64,000 nt of DNA from Scatophagus argus (taxonomy: Eukaryota; Chordata; Actinopteri; Scatophagidae): the NCBI RefSeq assembly GCF_020382885.2, contig NC_058499.1, forward strand, positions 8,355,872 through 8,419,871. The letters run 5' to 3'. The translations under genes and the position numbers were made by a program. Shown one piece after another: positions 12,401 through 25,386 of the stretch; position 1 is the first letter of the stretch; each line of letters begins with the position of its first letter. The notes under the pieces are model-generated. The model was not told the origin of the DNA and made no database searches. It saw only the letters and a program-made list of their open reading frames with translations.

Positions 12401-15400
12401 CTAACCTTCAGCTCTGCCCATTGCCTTTCACAAATCTGCAGAGACCAGATCTCAGTTGGATTGTGCAAAGCATACAGAACGATCTTTCACATCTGCTCCA
12501 CACTTGATTTTACTGCATTTCAACAATGCACATTTTTGCCTAGCAAGTTGGCGATGTTCACCTGTCACAAAGTTGTCCTTCCCTGTAGCTATTGTTCGCA
12601 GTTACTCATACTTGAGTGTTCTGTTTTTCCTACCACACGCATTATACCATGCAGTGCGGTCCTCCGGCTCCCTCCTATCTCTGCTTTCCCATCTCCCCAT
12701 TATGTTGTGCAGTTCTGCCAGCCTCCCCTTCTCTCCCTTATCACCTGCAGTGAAAATCTAACGGGCTAATCCCAGCGCCTGTGGGATTCCCCCCTCTATA
12801 ATGATGTATATCTGAGGGATAGCATCAGAGCAGAGTCCTATCAGCCCACACACTCCTAATCCCATCAGTCTTTGGTGTCCAAGCCCAAGAGAGGCAGCAT
12901 TGTGGATGTTGTGCTCCCGGGCTGCAGCCAGAGATGCAGTGCAGAACATCAGGAATGATACGTAGTGTTTAGGGATCATGTTGGAGATCGTGTTCACTTA
13001 TTGTACTTCTGACTCTTGAAACCTTGTGGTGTATGTCCCCCAGGGATTGTATTGCAGTGGTTCACAATGTAACTCTGCCACTACATTGGAAAAATTTCTT
13101 GCAGGCCTTCAGTAATGCTGGCAATAATCTCAGATTTTATTTCACAGTTTGTTCGTGGTGGAAATGCATAAATACAAAACATGCTTAATATTTTATCGTG
13201 CTGGCCAAAACACAAAACAGATTTGGTTCATCAATAATAAAAATATATGGTACACCAGAGACAGTTTTCCTATGTTCAGCTAGCTTCGCTTACACTTGTT
13301 TATCTGTAAAAGCAGAAATCCCTGTTTGCTGCGTGTTTCATCTCTTATTCGGTGGTCAAATTCACGATGCCTGTTGGCACAGAAAAGAACGATCCTATAG
13401 CCTTTCCTTTCTTGTTTTTACGAACTAAATTTTTTATGAGGTCTCTGACATAACCAGCCCGAAGACCTCTCCTGCAGTACTCCATAAATCTTGCGCTCTT
13501 CACAAATACACCCCTGAAAATTTATATCTTCTTGTCACTCATGTTAGTATGCCTCTATGACATGCAGGCAGTATAATCCATTTTCTTGAGATTCTGAATT
13601 CATAGTTGTATGAGCATGATGGAGTTCAGGAGGAAAATTACATTTTTTTGGTACATCTATTATTTAACTGTCAGCAAGGATGAATATTGTGCTCTTTCAG
13701 CCTTGTGGAGAAGCTACAGAGAACAGTATTGTCGCGGAGCATTGCTCCATTTGCTCCTTGTCTTGGCTTGTAAAAAAATGAAGCCTTTCTCGGCTGGTCA
13801 GTGTAAAGCTTCATCGCTTCTATGTCATGTTCTCAGATAAGATTTTAATGTCGTGTCCACTCTGACACTCTTTGATCCTCTGTCGTAGCTTTACATTTCA
13901 CATCACACCCTCAGGAGATTTCACCGCTGTAAGGCTATCTGATACTTCCCGACCTTGCCGCTACGCCGTTGTCCCTGCACGGTTTTAATGCCACTTCTCT
14001 GTCATTATCAACTTTTGATTGGTACAGTTAGTGACAGTATCGGAGTTTCAGGATAATTGACAGGTTTTGGTCTCACAGGTTTGGAGGGCTTGTCTGTGCT
14101 GTAGAAGCCATTGAACTGTGAAACTGAGCAAGTGAATTACCCCAGGAAGCACTGATAGGAGCCTGGGTGTGTGATGGGATGTTTGGTGAAGGTCAAAAAG
14201 AAAATGATGCATTCACAGAATTCTGAAAGGCATGCTGGGAACACGTGGTGCAGAGAGCATGTCATCGTTTTTGAAAAAAGTTAATTCCATGTCAGAATAA
14301 AAGTGGTTGACCTTGACATTATTTTTTCCTCAATTAAATGTTTTTTTTTCTTTTTCCAAATTAGTGGCTTGTTTTAGCATCTCGAAGGGCATTTCATAAT
14401 AAGCTCACCGTGACTAAAGACGCACAACTGAGGCCACAGAGTCCAGTGAATGTGCCTCTCAACGACTTCCCCTCCTCACACATAATAAGACATGAACGCC
14501 AAGAGGGATGTGCAGTTAAAACAATCTCATAGAAGAAGAGATGAGATTGAAATTCATTTCAGATTCGGATGTCAGATTGCAGGCCTCTCGGTAATTATTG
14601 GCATGAAACAACAGGGATGGATGGTGCACGAGATAGGACGGTGTGCTTAATTCATCTTGATTCTAATCAGCTGACGAATCAAAATGCTTAATGTTTTAAT
14701 CAAATTAGTTTCATTCCATTGCCTCTCATTGAAGTATCAAAGTGGAGTAGATCAGAGTGCACTTTGATGAGATTCAGTGTCTTTACCATGACAAATTGAA
14801 CAGGATAGGACCACACAGTCCAGCAGCTCCAGTATCTTCATCACAGGATTTTGTCTTCATTTGAACACCTTGACCTTGATCGCTCACATCAGTGGAATCA
14901 AATGCTGTGTGGCCATTTTAGTGTCATTCATTCCCTTTGCTTTTATTTTTTTTTTTTTGTGCTCGACTGCAGTCCCTTCTGCAGGAGCTGAGTTTGTGTT
15001 CAGGGTAAAACGGAGGAAGTGGAAGCTAGAAGTGCCATGACAGAAGTGCCAGTGGATGACTGTATTTCATGGATGCTGTGAAAGCCCTCTCAGCTGAAAG
15101 ATCTGCCACAATCCTTCTTGGATCCTAATTGTCAGCACTGCTAAGCTGTTGGTGGTGATCTCGACTGGCATGTCAGTTGGTGGGACAGAATGACTTACTT
15201 TAGACCTCTATGATTACATGAAAAACTTGAGCCTGCTCTCACTCAAGCGAGGTTTTAATATAGGTGTTGTTTTTTGTCCACAGCCGAGCAAATGACCCAA
15301 AAAGGTCAGATTTTTACCTCATTTTACCTGAAAAGATTTAATTTCATTTTGTTTGATTTTTTTTTAGTAAAACAGTCCTGCCGTGTCTCTGACAAGAGAA

Positions 15401-15610
15401 ATAAACGAATGACGTGTCTGTAAAGTCATGCAGATATGTTGTTTGTTTTTTTTAATTTTATTTATTTATTCTTTTTTTTTTTTTCTTGCTTCCCACTAAC
15501 CAGATGGCAGTCAGATTTCAGACACAGGGTTCTGGAAGACAATCAAGGAGCAAGATTGCTTTTTTAGGAAGGGGGATTGGTTTAACTAGATGTCAAATTA
15601 AAGGCCTTTT

Positions 15611-15679
15611 CACACACACACACACACACACACAAACAAGTGTATGTTGTCGTGACTGCTTGTGTGTGTGTGTGTGTGT
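15611..15679. repeat. Inverted pair of (CA)n and (TG)n microsatellites
   Basis: A run of about twelve CA units at 15611-15634 is followed, after about 25 bases, by about ten TG units at 15659-15679. Being complementary on one strand, the two runs could fold into a stem of roughly 20 bp. Confidence 0.8.
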
Positions 15680-18419
15680 CTTCCTGCGTGTCCAGGGGTG
15701 TCCATGTTATTGGGTGTCAGCGCTCGCTGTGAGGTGGTGAGGTCGTGTACAGAAATCTGTCTCAGAGCACCCCCTGATGGAATACCGCACCGCTTCTAAG
15801 GTCAACGGCACAAACTCTGCCACGCAGGTTGATACAGGGACTCATGAATGTTTGATTGGTCTATTATCCAAGCCGGGCGGGGACATTCATCCCCCGTTTC
15901 AGGAATTCAAATATTCCTTTTAGTCTGACATTTCTCCTACACCGTCTAAGGCGAACCCCCCTGTTTCACTCTCTCTCACCATGCCGGGATTCATCTGCAA
16001 TGCTGTCATCTCACTGTAGGACAGTTCTACAGAATGCGCTGTTTTTAAAGCCGGTGCGAGTGCGAGTGTGAGCGCAGTACGGTTTCAGGTGGGTGGAACT
16101 GGGGAATTGATACTCAGTCATTCCGACACTCCTCTTCCTCCTCTGCAGGGTGGATAAAGATCTGGCCATCCATCTTTGTGTCTCACCCATGTCAGCTTGG
16201 GGTAGCAAACGTGGGTACCTGGTAGTCAGAGACAACAAGAACAAAGCAGGAACATTACTTTAATCTCTCGCAGCTGTTAATTCCTACCTCCGCCGTCATC
16301 CAGGAGGCAGAGCTTTGTGTATCTCAGCTTTCCCCTTATGAACAATCCATCACTGTTAGTGCTTCTCTCCAGAGTGTGCGTGCTCCTTTCTTTCTTTTTT
16401 TCACCTGCTCATTGCTGTGCTTTGCTTTCAAAAGACTCTCTGAAAGCACTGCAATACATTGTATGCCACAGTTGACTGTTCAGACTTATTTTCCCATCCA
16501 GCAGCATGTTGACACCCATCCTGTTGGAATAAAACACACATGAGCAGCCACAGTTATGTGAGGGAATGCTGTCCTGCATTTTTAATACGGATCTCTTAAT
16601 AGGCTTTCAACAGTACATCCGGAATCTATAATTGACACCTGCTGTCAGGCTTCGTCGATGATTACATAAGAAAATGGCTTGACCTGTAATGAACTGTAAA
16701 ACTAATGACATCTGTGTGAGATTACTCAACTTGAAAGCAAACTGTTGTACATGAAGTCCCATCAAGCGTGATATTAAAATGTCCACTTTTACATCTTTCG
16801 GCCCAAGTTCAGTTAAAGCCCAGTCTGCTGGGCCCAACCTGATGGAAACCTGAGGCTAATGACTCAAGCAGACTGCCGCGGGCATTAGACAACTTCATTT
16901 ATGAAATAGTCAACCTCCCGTGTAGCGATACATTCACATTACCCTGCCTCACTTGAGAGACGCACGGCTGTCACAGCCACTGAGCAATGCTGATGTCCTT
17001 TCCTACCTGCATTCATCTTACTCTCGGGAGGTAATGGTCTTCTCAGGTCATTTGCGCATGAGCTTCTCGATCATTCATCTCACCCACCTGCAGTCCTGTG
17101 GATTGCTGGCCCCTCAGCTTGTAGAGGGATGTTTAGAAAGACAACAGAAACATATCCCACTGCTGCCTGTGTCCTAAAATGGCTGCAGAGGGCTATTCAT
17201 AAACATGCAGGCTATGTTCAGTTGATTTGTGGGTATAATTTGCAGGTTTGAGTCTGGTGCTATTAATTGCCTTAGAGGAATCTCTCATTATGTTGAATGA
17301 TAATCAGTTCTCTGTGGTTTGCAACTAAATGTTTGGTTTGATCACCTTGGTAGCATCTGCTGAATTAGCACCTGAACCAACAAATTTTGAGCATCAAATC
17401 TTTTAAATGAACTGCCTTTAATTCCTTATCAAATCCTCATTAAAAGCTCACAAAGCCACAGAAACCATCATGATACACCTCACACACAGTTGGCTGCTGA
17501 GACATAACCCTTGCAAAATGTGTCTGTAAAGTCCAGTTTGAACGAGCAGTAATGTTGCATCGGTGTGAATGGTGATTCGTTGGGCTAAAATAAAGAGAGT
17601 GAGATCATGGCGACGGTTTGATTCTAGCTTTACCTTGAGCACAGACAGCCCCGACTGTCTGATAGAAGACAGATGCATTAATCTCTTTAATGGGGATGAT
17701 TCAGTCCCATCTGACATATGTACAATCATTAATCTGCTCATGCTGACTGTGGCCTGTTAAACATTTGTGTAATGTTGAAAAATTATAGGCTTGTGCTTAG
17801 GTACACCAGTGTTGCGCATGATTTTCAAAGAGAAAAAAAACACACAAGGGGCCCACAGAATTGAAGCTGGAGTTGCTAACATTAAAGAAGCCAGCAAAAG
17901 GAAGCTACGTTTTGAAAATATCCAACTAGACAAGAATCTCACTCCCACCCATCAGGACCCCATCCAAACCCCTCCCCCATAACACATGAACACTCACTGC
18001 CTGTCTATAACGTTGACATATATAAATATGGACGACACACCTCCACTTCCTCCCACTGTTCAAAAGCGTAGCCAAAATATCCCAGATACAAGTGCTGCCA
18101 TCTCACACTGATGACATCATTTGGAGTTTGGGGCGGTGTAGCCAAGGGATCGAGTTCCCGCCCATACACCCATATGGCCCAAAACTTGGCTGTTGTTAAC
18201 TGCACTTTTTCTGCTATCCTTTTCTAACTATTTCACTAATAGCTTTAGCATTATATGTGCCTAACCTTGTGGAAGAATCCAGTGCGCATTGGTAAACAAG
18301 TACATATGTAGGAAGACAGATAGGCTGTCCTCTCAGTTCATTTAGGTTTATTACAGGCATATGGGAGCCACTCACTGCAGATTGTTTTCTTTTTTGATAG
18401 AGCATTTGATTTATTCTGA

Positions 18420-18461
18420 AACAGAATCAGAATACTTTATTGATCCCTGGGTGAAATTTGG
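18420..18461 (-). mobile_element. Retroposon 3' tail fragment (LINE/SINE type)
   Basis: On the minus strand this reads as a stretch ending in GGGATCAATAAAGTATTCTG and a short TGATTCTG-like tail, the pattern often seen at the 3' ends of teleost LINEs and the SINEs that borrow their tails. Only the tail is recognisable. A related tail lies inside the element at 63530-63817. Family assignment is from memory and unverified. Confidence 0.5.
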
Positions 18462-19028
18462 TATTTATTGATTGCTGCTGGGATGTTTTTCTACAATTCC
18501 TCTACAAATGTAGCAAAAAATATTCCAAAATAAATTACAAACCCTGGCTTTAAACGATTTCTCCAAGGTGCGGCATCACACTGTTCCTTTCCCCTTTTGC
18601 TTTAACTCAACGTGATGCTACTCCCTGTATCTTTCACAAGCTGTTTGGCTAGCAGAGGTCACAAGGGATATGTAGCGCATTTGGTCACGACATGAAAGCA
18701 TTAGCTGGTGCCAGCAGGTGTGTAATTATATATGAAACAGGGTTTTAAAAGAGGAACATCACGATGGCATGTGGAAAGTAGGCCAGGCAGAAGACACTTC
18801 AGAAAAGTCCTATTTATTCCTCACCCACTTCAAATGTGTGACTTCTTATTTGAAGTTGTGAAATAATCCAAGGTCACTGTAACTATTTCAAGACTAGCAA
18901 AAATAACATTAAACACACAACAGCTTAACACGATAAAACGAGCCTCGCGAGCGGATTCTTTAAAAGGAATATTTTCTTCTTGTTTTTCGGCACAGTGTGC
19001 TCACTGTTGTCTGTTTTCGGTGTTTCAG

Positions 19029-22000
19029 GTACGGTGACATGGTGCCAAAAACAATCGTGGGGAAGATATTTGGGTCCATATGCTCTCTGAGTGGGGTGCT
19101 GGTCATCGCCTTGCCTGTCCCTGTCATCGTGTCAAACTTCAGCCGTATCTACCACCAAAGCCAGCGGGCAGAGAAGCGACGAGCCCAGAGGGTACTGACT
19201 CTCCCCCTCCCTCTGCCTCTCTCTTCCTCTATCGCTCTTTACTCTTTGCTTCTATCTGCCTCTTTCCTCTGTCCCTGTCTTATCCACACGTAACAGAATG
19301 ACAGGGCAAACACTATCTTCCAGAATATTAATCTTTTATTGTGTTTCTCTGCATGTGTGTATTGGGTGGGCTAAACTTGCTTGAGTATATTTCAGTGGGA
19401 GAAAAGAATAAGAGAAGGAATGACAATGACTGAACAAATGATCTTCAGAATATAGTGTCAGCAGCTTTTCAATAGCAATATGTGCATTTCTTCCTAAAAG
19501 TGTTTGCTAAGGCAGAATTTCCTGATGGTGGATTTAAGCATGGCCTCTTCCTACTAAATACTGTGGCTGCCAGGGGGGAGACAGAGCCAATTAGTGTGAC
19601 AGACAAACCGTCAGAGGCTAAAACAGAGGTTTGTTTGTTCAAACAGAAAACTCGGCTTGCTAGAATCCGTGCTGCGAAGATTCGAGGCACTAATGCGTAT
19701 ATGCGCTACAAACAAAATGGGCTCCTGATCGACTCACTGGAGGAGGTAACGGGACCAAGCGGCAGCGGCTTGGGGGCCGACTGACCGGGGCATCGCTGAC
19801 GCTTGCATGCTGCTCTGCTCGGGGGCCATGCAACCACTCACGGGAGGGGTGGTGATGGGGGGGTCGTTCATGCTGTGACACGGGGTCGGGGGATGGGGGG
19901 TGGGGGGGGCTTCTCATGCTGTAACACAGGGGCTGCTGTCATTCCAGTGCTTCAGTGTGATCGTCCTCTCTCTTACATCACACCTCTCAGCTGCAGCATT
20001 GACATGCCTCGTCAACACTCTCTCTCTGTCCATACAGCAGGAGGGCCAGGCAGGCACACATGCCTTCTGGTGGAGCACAGCCATTACAGTCACCCTGACT
20101 CATGACCGAGCTCTGCATGTCTGTTCAACAGGGTTTGGAGGGGAAGGAGGAAACCAGAGGCTTACTGGACAGTGGGCCGCCTATGGAGGCTGTCTGCTCA
20201 GCCTGCATCTCCTCTAAACTCTGTTTTTGATCTGCTGTGTGTGTTCTGTGTGTTATTTCTAGAGCATCCAGGTCGTAGTGCAGACTAACACAACATACCT
20301 TCCATCCCAGAGCCGTGCAGAGCCTCATCAAAGTGTGTAGTGTTGTTGTGGTCCAGAATCTGTGCTGTATTTGGTGCAGTCTGTTCGATCTGTGTCTAGG
20401 TGTGCCACTGCTGTTATGAGCTCATTTCTAATTTGACTTTTCTGGTACTTCCTCACCAAATCAGCGAGAGAATGACAAAACCAATTCTATCAGTGAAACA
20501 TGTTGTAATCAGCCGCTGTCTCTATGCATTTCTCAAACATTCCCATCTCACTAGGTTCTCAGTAGATTGGCTGCCGTGCTACAGATCAGCATTTCAGTCC
20601 TCAGTGCTTTGCGTACTCTCCACTACATCGCCGAGCTAACTGTTGCCTGAAACTCCGTTCTAATGCAGGGGCTGAACCTGCTCATCTCCACCATTTTTTT
20701 TTATTCATTTGTTTTTTATTTTGTTTAAAGGCAGCCAAGGAGGCAGGACAAGCGCTGGTGGGGAAGGGCACCAACCCTCCTTTCGAGAGCCAACACCATC
20801 ACCTGCTGCACTGCCTGGAGAAGACCACGGTAAAATCCCTTTTCTTTTTCTAACTTTTGAAAGCTGGCAAACACACAATCACTTTGGCATCTTTTAGTTT
20901 CACTATCTTGATAACAGATTTTAGACAGTTTAAAATATCTCACTTAAAAAAAAAAAGCTCCTTTTATGCAAAACTGCATCACTGCTGCGGTCTGTGCTGT
21001 ATCATTGGTAGTGTCAGCCTGTTACAGTGTGTTGCAAATAGAAACAAAGTGAGTTTTTTCAGCCATGCACAAACTGTAGATTTCATATGCAGTCCGAGTT
21101 AAAAATAGCTGTAAATGGGCATGGGAAATGTTGAGTCCCCTCTCCAGCAACATGCTAAAGATAACATGACTCCGCCAGCCAGTAACATTATTCCTCCCAA
21201 ACAAACTGGCATACTTAATTTTACTCTATCTATAATTTAGAGTTGTAAGAGCCTCTTTAATGCTCGGCTGTGACATGAGTTTTACACTTGCAGCTCTAAA
21301 CCCCATACAGAAACAGGACAGGCAGTAAATCTGTGTTCCTCCTCATACATGATTTCCCTCCCAAGTAAAAGGCCTGCCAGTCGTCTGGGAAAAGCTCCAT
21401 AAAGGCTCCATGCCGTTCAGAAGGCATCGCGCATGTTTATGTCAAGCTTCTCATGGTGTGCATTATAGATGGCAGTGTGTAGTGCAGGAGTGACCGAGGG
21501 AACATGTAAAAAAAGGATGCATGATTCAGGGTACGCCGTCAGATCCTGCATGGTGTCGCTGTGCCATCTGCTGGAAGGGCCTGAAACACACTTGCAGCCT
21601 GACCTTCAAGTCTTGCTCATTTGTCACAGGGATAACAGTTGTGAATGTTTTCACAGATGGCACTTAATATGGACATCTGGGCCAATACATTTCTATTCCC
21701 ATGATGATTCATTTTCCAATTATTAAACAATTTTGCTGTGGATTCTGTTCAGTCCGTTTAGTACTTTGCTGAGAAACATCTTCACTCATTGTTTAGCAGA
21801 GCCAATCATTGATGTAATAGAGTGAATCATGAGCAGCATTTGTGCCATCTTCCTCTGCAGAATCATGAGTTTGTGGACGAGCAGACGTTTCAGTCCAACT
21901 GCATGGAGATCTCTGTGATGAACAAGTCGGGCTCCCGCTCGTCCTCGCTGTCCTCGTCTCCACATGGACTCAGCTCGTGCTGCTCTCGACGCCACAGGAA

Positions 22001-23451
22001 GAAGAGCAGCTTCAGCCTGCCCAGCACAAACAACCAGGAGCTCAGCACCATACAGATAAGAGAGAGGCCAGTGGCCAACAGGTAGCCTCACAGTCTCCTG
22101 CTCCCTTGTCTGTTTCTACATCGCTGTCTGTCTACATGCATGCAAATAGGTTTCAGATAATGATTAAGGATAAGGTTTGCATGAATTCAGACAATTCTAT
22201 AATGTCTAAAAATCCTCATTCTGTGAATAATAGAAAAGTGCATCATCACAAGGCATCAAACAAGGCTGTTTTTCTTATTTCATGAAACATTTTGTATGTG
22301 GTTAGTTGAACAGGGACAACATGCAAGTTCAAATCATTAATGGTACGTTGGGTTGTGTGTGTAGTGTACAGTTTTTTCACGTTGCATTTGAGGACAGTCA
22401 GTCAGGCCAGTTTGCCCATTTAGCTCTGTCTCTGCGGGAATCTCTCCACCGCTAGCTTAGTGAGTGTTCTGCTGCCAACCTAATACAATGCAAGTTAATG
22501 GGATTTTGCAGCCTTTCTCCCAGAACCAGTGTCCCTGTTACCTTTGATAATCCACAGGCAGGTCACTTTTCAGTGTAACTTTCTACCAAAGAAGTAACCT
22601 CTGTGAAAACTGTTGAACAGCTTGTTCTGCGGATTATGCAGAGCAACAAGGACATTGAAAAAGCAGGTGATGAATGTAATTTTTTTGTTGTTAAAAGCAG
22701 CACAAATGAAAATCTGTTCACCTTACCATCATACTGGGGCCGATTTTTTAAAACATTGGCACTATAAGCACTGGGTGAATTAATCTCCGTAATTTTGATG
22801 TGCGTGAGACTTAATTTCACATGCGGTTGGGTAGTCCGCACTGCACACAAACAGTCAGTAGGAAATTTCATGTTCACATCAGTCCAAAAAAAAGGCGTTC
22901 AGTATGAATGATTTTACATGCCGTGTCTTTGTACAAGATGGACCACATGTAAAGAGTCTTATTTAAGATGTTCAATAGAGTCAGTGTCAGCCTGTGGTTT
23001 CAGATACATGGGCTACATGTGCAGTGTGTTCTCTAATAGACTCTGACATAATTCCACACTGAAAACTGAAATATACATTCATGAGGAACATGAGGCAGTG
23101 CTCCTATACATTCACGCTGTACAAAGATCTTTGTACAAAGATCTTGGGTATTTCTTAAGTGGCTTTTTACAGTACAAGTATGTATGAAAGAACTCCTTGC
23201 AGTACAGCCTTTGTGTAAGACATTCACAAGGTCAGGACTCTCACCCTCTTTCATCCCGTGTTTTGTTTTGCAGCCGCTCCAGCCTGAATGCCAAACTCGA
23301 TGAGACTGTGCCCTTGAAATGTGACGAACCTTACATCACTCCCTCCATGGTCAGCCTATCTGCTCCAGTGGTGACCTCATCAGACGGGCACGGCTCCACC
23401 ACCACCACCGCATACTCTCAGAGCAACATTGTCCGAGTATCTGCCTTGTAG
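19029..23451 (+). CDS. kcnd2: Voltage-gated K+ channel Kv4.2-type, C-terminal exons (partial)
   Basis: Pore-forming alpha subunit of somatodendritic A-type potassium current, in the neuronal plasma membrane. Five coding exons are visible: 19029-19191, 19647-19745, 20731-20829, 21861-22081 and 23274-23451 (stop 23449-23451). The first starts with YGDMVPKTI, the second half of the selectivity filter, then S6 with [15 protein letters not shown]. The N-terminus, tetramerisation domain and S1-S5 lie upstream of the window. Later exons carry ARIRAAK, the dileucine dendritic-targeting region [38 protein letters not shown] and SRSSLNAK. The C-terminus NIVRVSAL matches Kv4.2, including the VSAL PDZ ligand, and differs from the Kv4.1 (KISSL) and Kv4.3 (VVKVSAL) ends. 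MRYKQNGLL is somewhat Kv4.1-like, so a paralogue label (2a or 2b) is not attempted. Phases agree at all four introns. Confidence 0.93.
19882..19909 (+). other. G-quadruplex-type G-run cluster in kcnd2 intron
   Basis: Four G-runs of 4, 5, 6 and 8 bases separated by loops of 2, 2 and 1 bases fit the canonical quadruplex pattern on the coding strand. The cluster is about 135 bases downstream of the donor of the kcnd2 exon ending at 19745. Whether it folds in the pre-mRNA is inference. Confidence 0.7.
23118..23145. repeat. 14-bp tandem duplication forming a 20-bp palindrome
   Basis: The unit TGTACAAAGATCTT occurs twice in a row. Across the junction, 23118-23137 is a perfect palindrome centred on AGATCT. 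It lies in the intron just before the last kcnd2 coding exon. Confidence 0.85.
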
Positions 23452-25386
23452 ATGTCATGCCTATCTGATCAGCTAACTGGTCTCAAGAAGCACCAGATGC
23501 TGAGGAGAGGGACCACCAAGCATCAACCTGCCATAATCTAGAGGGATTATAAGATTAGCAGAAGTCGGGGTTTTTTGAAGTAGTGATCTCATCCGATGTC
23601 AAACTCTGCATGGTATTAGAATGATGAATGGACAGGCTGCCTTGGAGATAAAAGCGAACCAGCAGATCTTGCTCCATTAAGCACAGCAGAGCAAGGAAGT
23701 GTTGGGATTGCGTGTTTATCGTTGTTGCCTAAAAATACTGAGAAAAAAAGTTTATTTTTGAATATGTAATGTAGTTGTATTTGTTGTCTTCTGATTCAAA
23801 GGAGGAAAGGCAGATATTTAAAGGTCACTCCTGATGGCCTCTGATGACAAAGCACACATATTCATGAACCGATGGCCATCTTTGTGAATATTAAATCAGT
23901 CTACTTACACATTAGAATCATTCACTTTGCTCGCCACCCGAGTTGAATAGAATATTTTGAAACTCCCTCAATTTGCCGGTTTCTAATAGTCCCCTAACTG
24001 TTGTAAATTCAGAAAACATGCATCTGCTAGAATGGATAACCGTTGTGAATATTCATTAACTGACTCATTAACTGGTTGGTGTCATCGCTTGATGAGTAAA
24101 ATATACTACGCATCCTGACATGTTTGTGAAATGTACAAGTGAAAGTCGAAATGACAAAATTTTGTGTTAGATTACATATTTGACATTCTGATATGGATCT
24201 ATGTGAAAGCCGCTGTCATTAATTAACAGCTGACGTTGAGAACTATACAGGGTACATATTAGTTAGGTCACAAGGTAGAATTATAAGTGAATGTTCTCCG
24301 CAACACTTAACTAATACTAACCCTAAAGTGGACACATAATATTGACCTGGAAAACCATATGAAGGTAGAACATCAATTCCACTGAGTTCCTCTTAAATTA
24401 TAATGTTCATAAGCGAGACTTGGTAGATTTCACTGTGTTTAAGGGCCATTTTGTACATTTTTCATATTGTAAATATCTCAGTTAGAACTTTATCAGCTGC
24501 ATTTGGAGTTGGCTCCTCTTATTTCTAGATTTAGTTGACAGTTGTTGGCATACTATTTCTGTCTGTTAACTGGTTGAATTAAGGATTTGCATGCTGTCAT
24601 TGCAGAATTCTGTTTTATTAAAAGTTTGTCTCTGCTTCTTGTTGGAGGTTTGTCAGTAAAAAAGAGATTGATGGAAAGAAACACACTGAGGCTGGTATGT
24701 TATGATGTAAATTCTGCAACTCTTTGCTTTTAATGAAATGCAAATCTTGTCATGGAGTACATATATAAGAGGTAAGGAAAAGGGACAAATAATAACACAT
24801 TGTGCATTTGGTGCAGTGGATAGAATAAATACTGTAGCTCTACTGTAACATCCATTAAATGACCCATGTCTTTTTTTTTTCTTTTATTGGAACACAATTA
24901 GGTGGATTTCATCATGTTTTGCCCTGTTACTCAAAGAGCATCACTAATAACAGGATGAGATAATAATTAGGTGCTGCCGGAGGACATGTGAGGACCTGAC
25001 CGGCTTAGTGGTAGGTCCTCACTGCAGGGTCTCTGGAGACTGACAAGCAGCCCTCAGTGATTGTTTCACAGAAAGCTCAGCAGCGTCCTCCTGCTGAGCT
25101 GATTGCATCTGTCCAGGCTGCTTTTCACAGCGTGTAGCACTTCTTCTCTGCAGTGTTTAGTAACTGCTGAGACATCAGCCGGCATAAAATCTAATATAAC
25201 ACAGCAGCATATAATATAGTAGGCCTCTGATACCCAAATAGAAATTTAGACTTTGATGACTGCCGTTTAATTTTAGTTCACGTTTGAACAATGACAAAGC
25301 AAATGTTAACCATTTTATTATTCAGTTGGTGAATGTTGAATATAGTCATTTGGTCTGGTCAGAGGTTGACAGAAGCGGAAATATTT
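23452..25386. other. kcnd2 3' UTR and convergent intergenic spacer
   Basis: AT-rich sequence without coding exons between the kcnd2 stop and the stop of the minus-strand GPCR. An AATAAA at 24824-24829 on the plus strand is a candidate kcnd2 polyadenylation signal, giving a 3' UTR of about 1.4 kb; an ATTAAA near 24616 is an alternative. On the minus strand an AATAAA complements 25314-25319, about 70 bases past the GPCR stop. The two convergent transcripts could therefore end within about 500 bases of each other. Confidence 0.5.
25314..25319 (-). other. Candidate polyadenylation signal of the orphan GPCR
   Basis: AATAAA on the minus strand about 70 bases downstream of the stop codon. No cleavage site can be seen from sequence alone. 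Confidence 0.4.

Larger units (their letters stand above)
1..19028 (+). other. Gene-free stretch, probably kcnd2 intron 1
   Basis: No convincing coding exon was found on either strand; open frames are short, low-complexity or simple-repeat derived. The next feature on the right is a Kv4 exon whose first base completes the glycine codon of the selectivity filter. In vertebrate Kv4 genes the exon before this one encodes the whole N-terminal part of the channel and the following intron is very long, so this stretch is most simply that intron; this is inference. It holds several microsatellites, an eroded repeat near 690-1100, a tRNA-like relic near 2095-2150 and an AT-rich homeodomain-motif-rich patch near 14480-14790. 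I cannot exclude conserved enhancers or non-coding RNAs. Confidence 0.6.

Noticed and set aside
20830-21860. Kv4.3-type alternative exon between KTT and NHEF
   Set aside because: No sequence like the known 19-residue Kv4.3 insert was found in this intron, which fits the Kv4.2 assignment.
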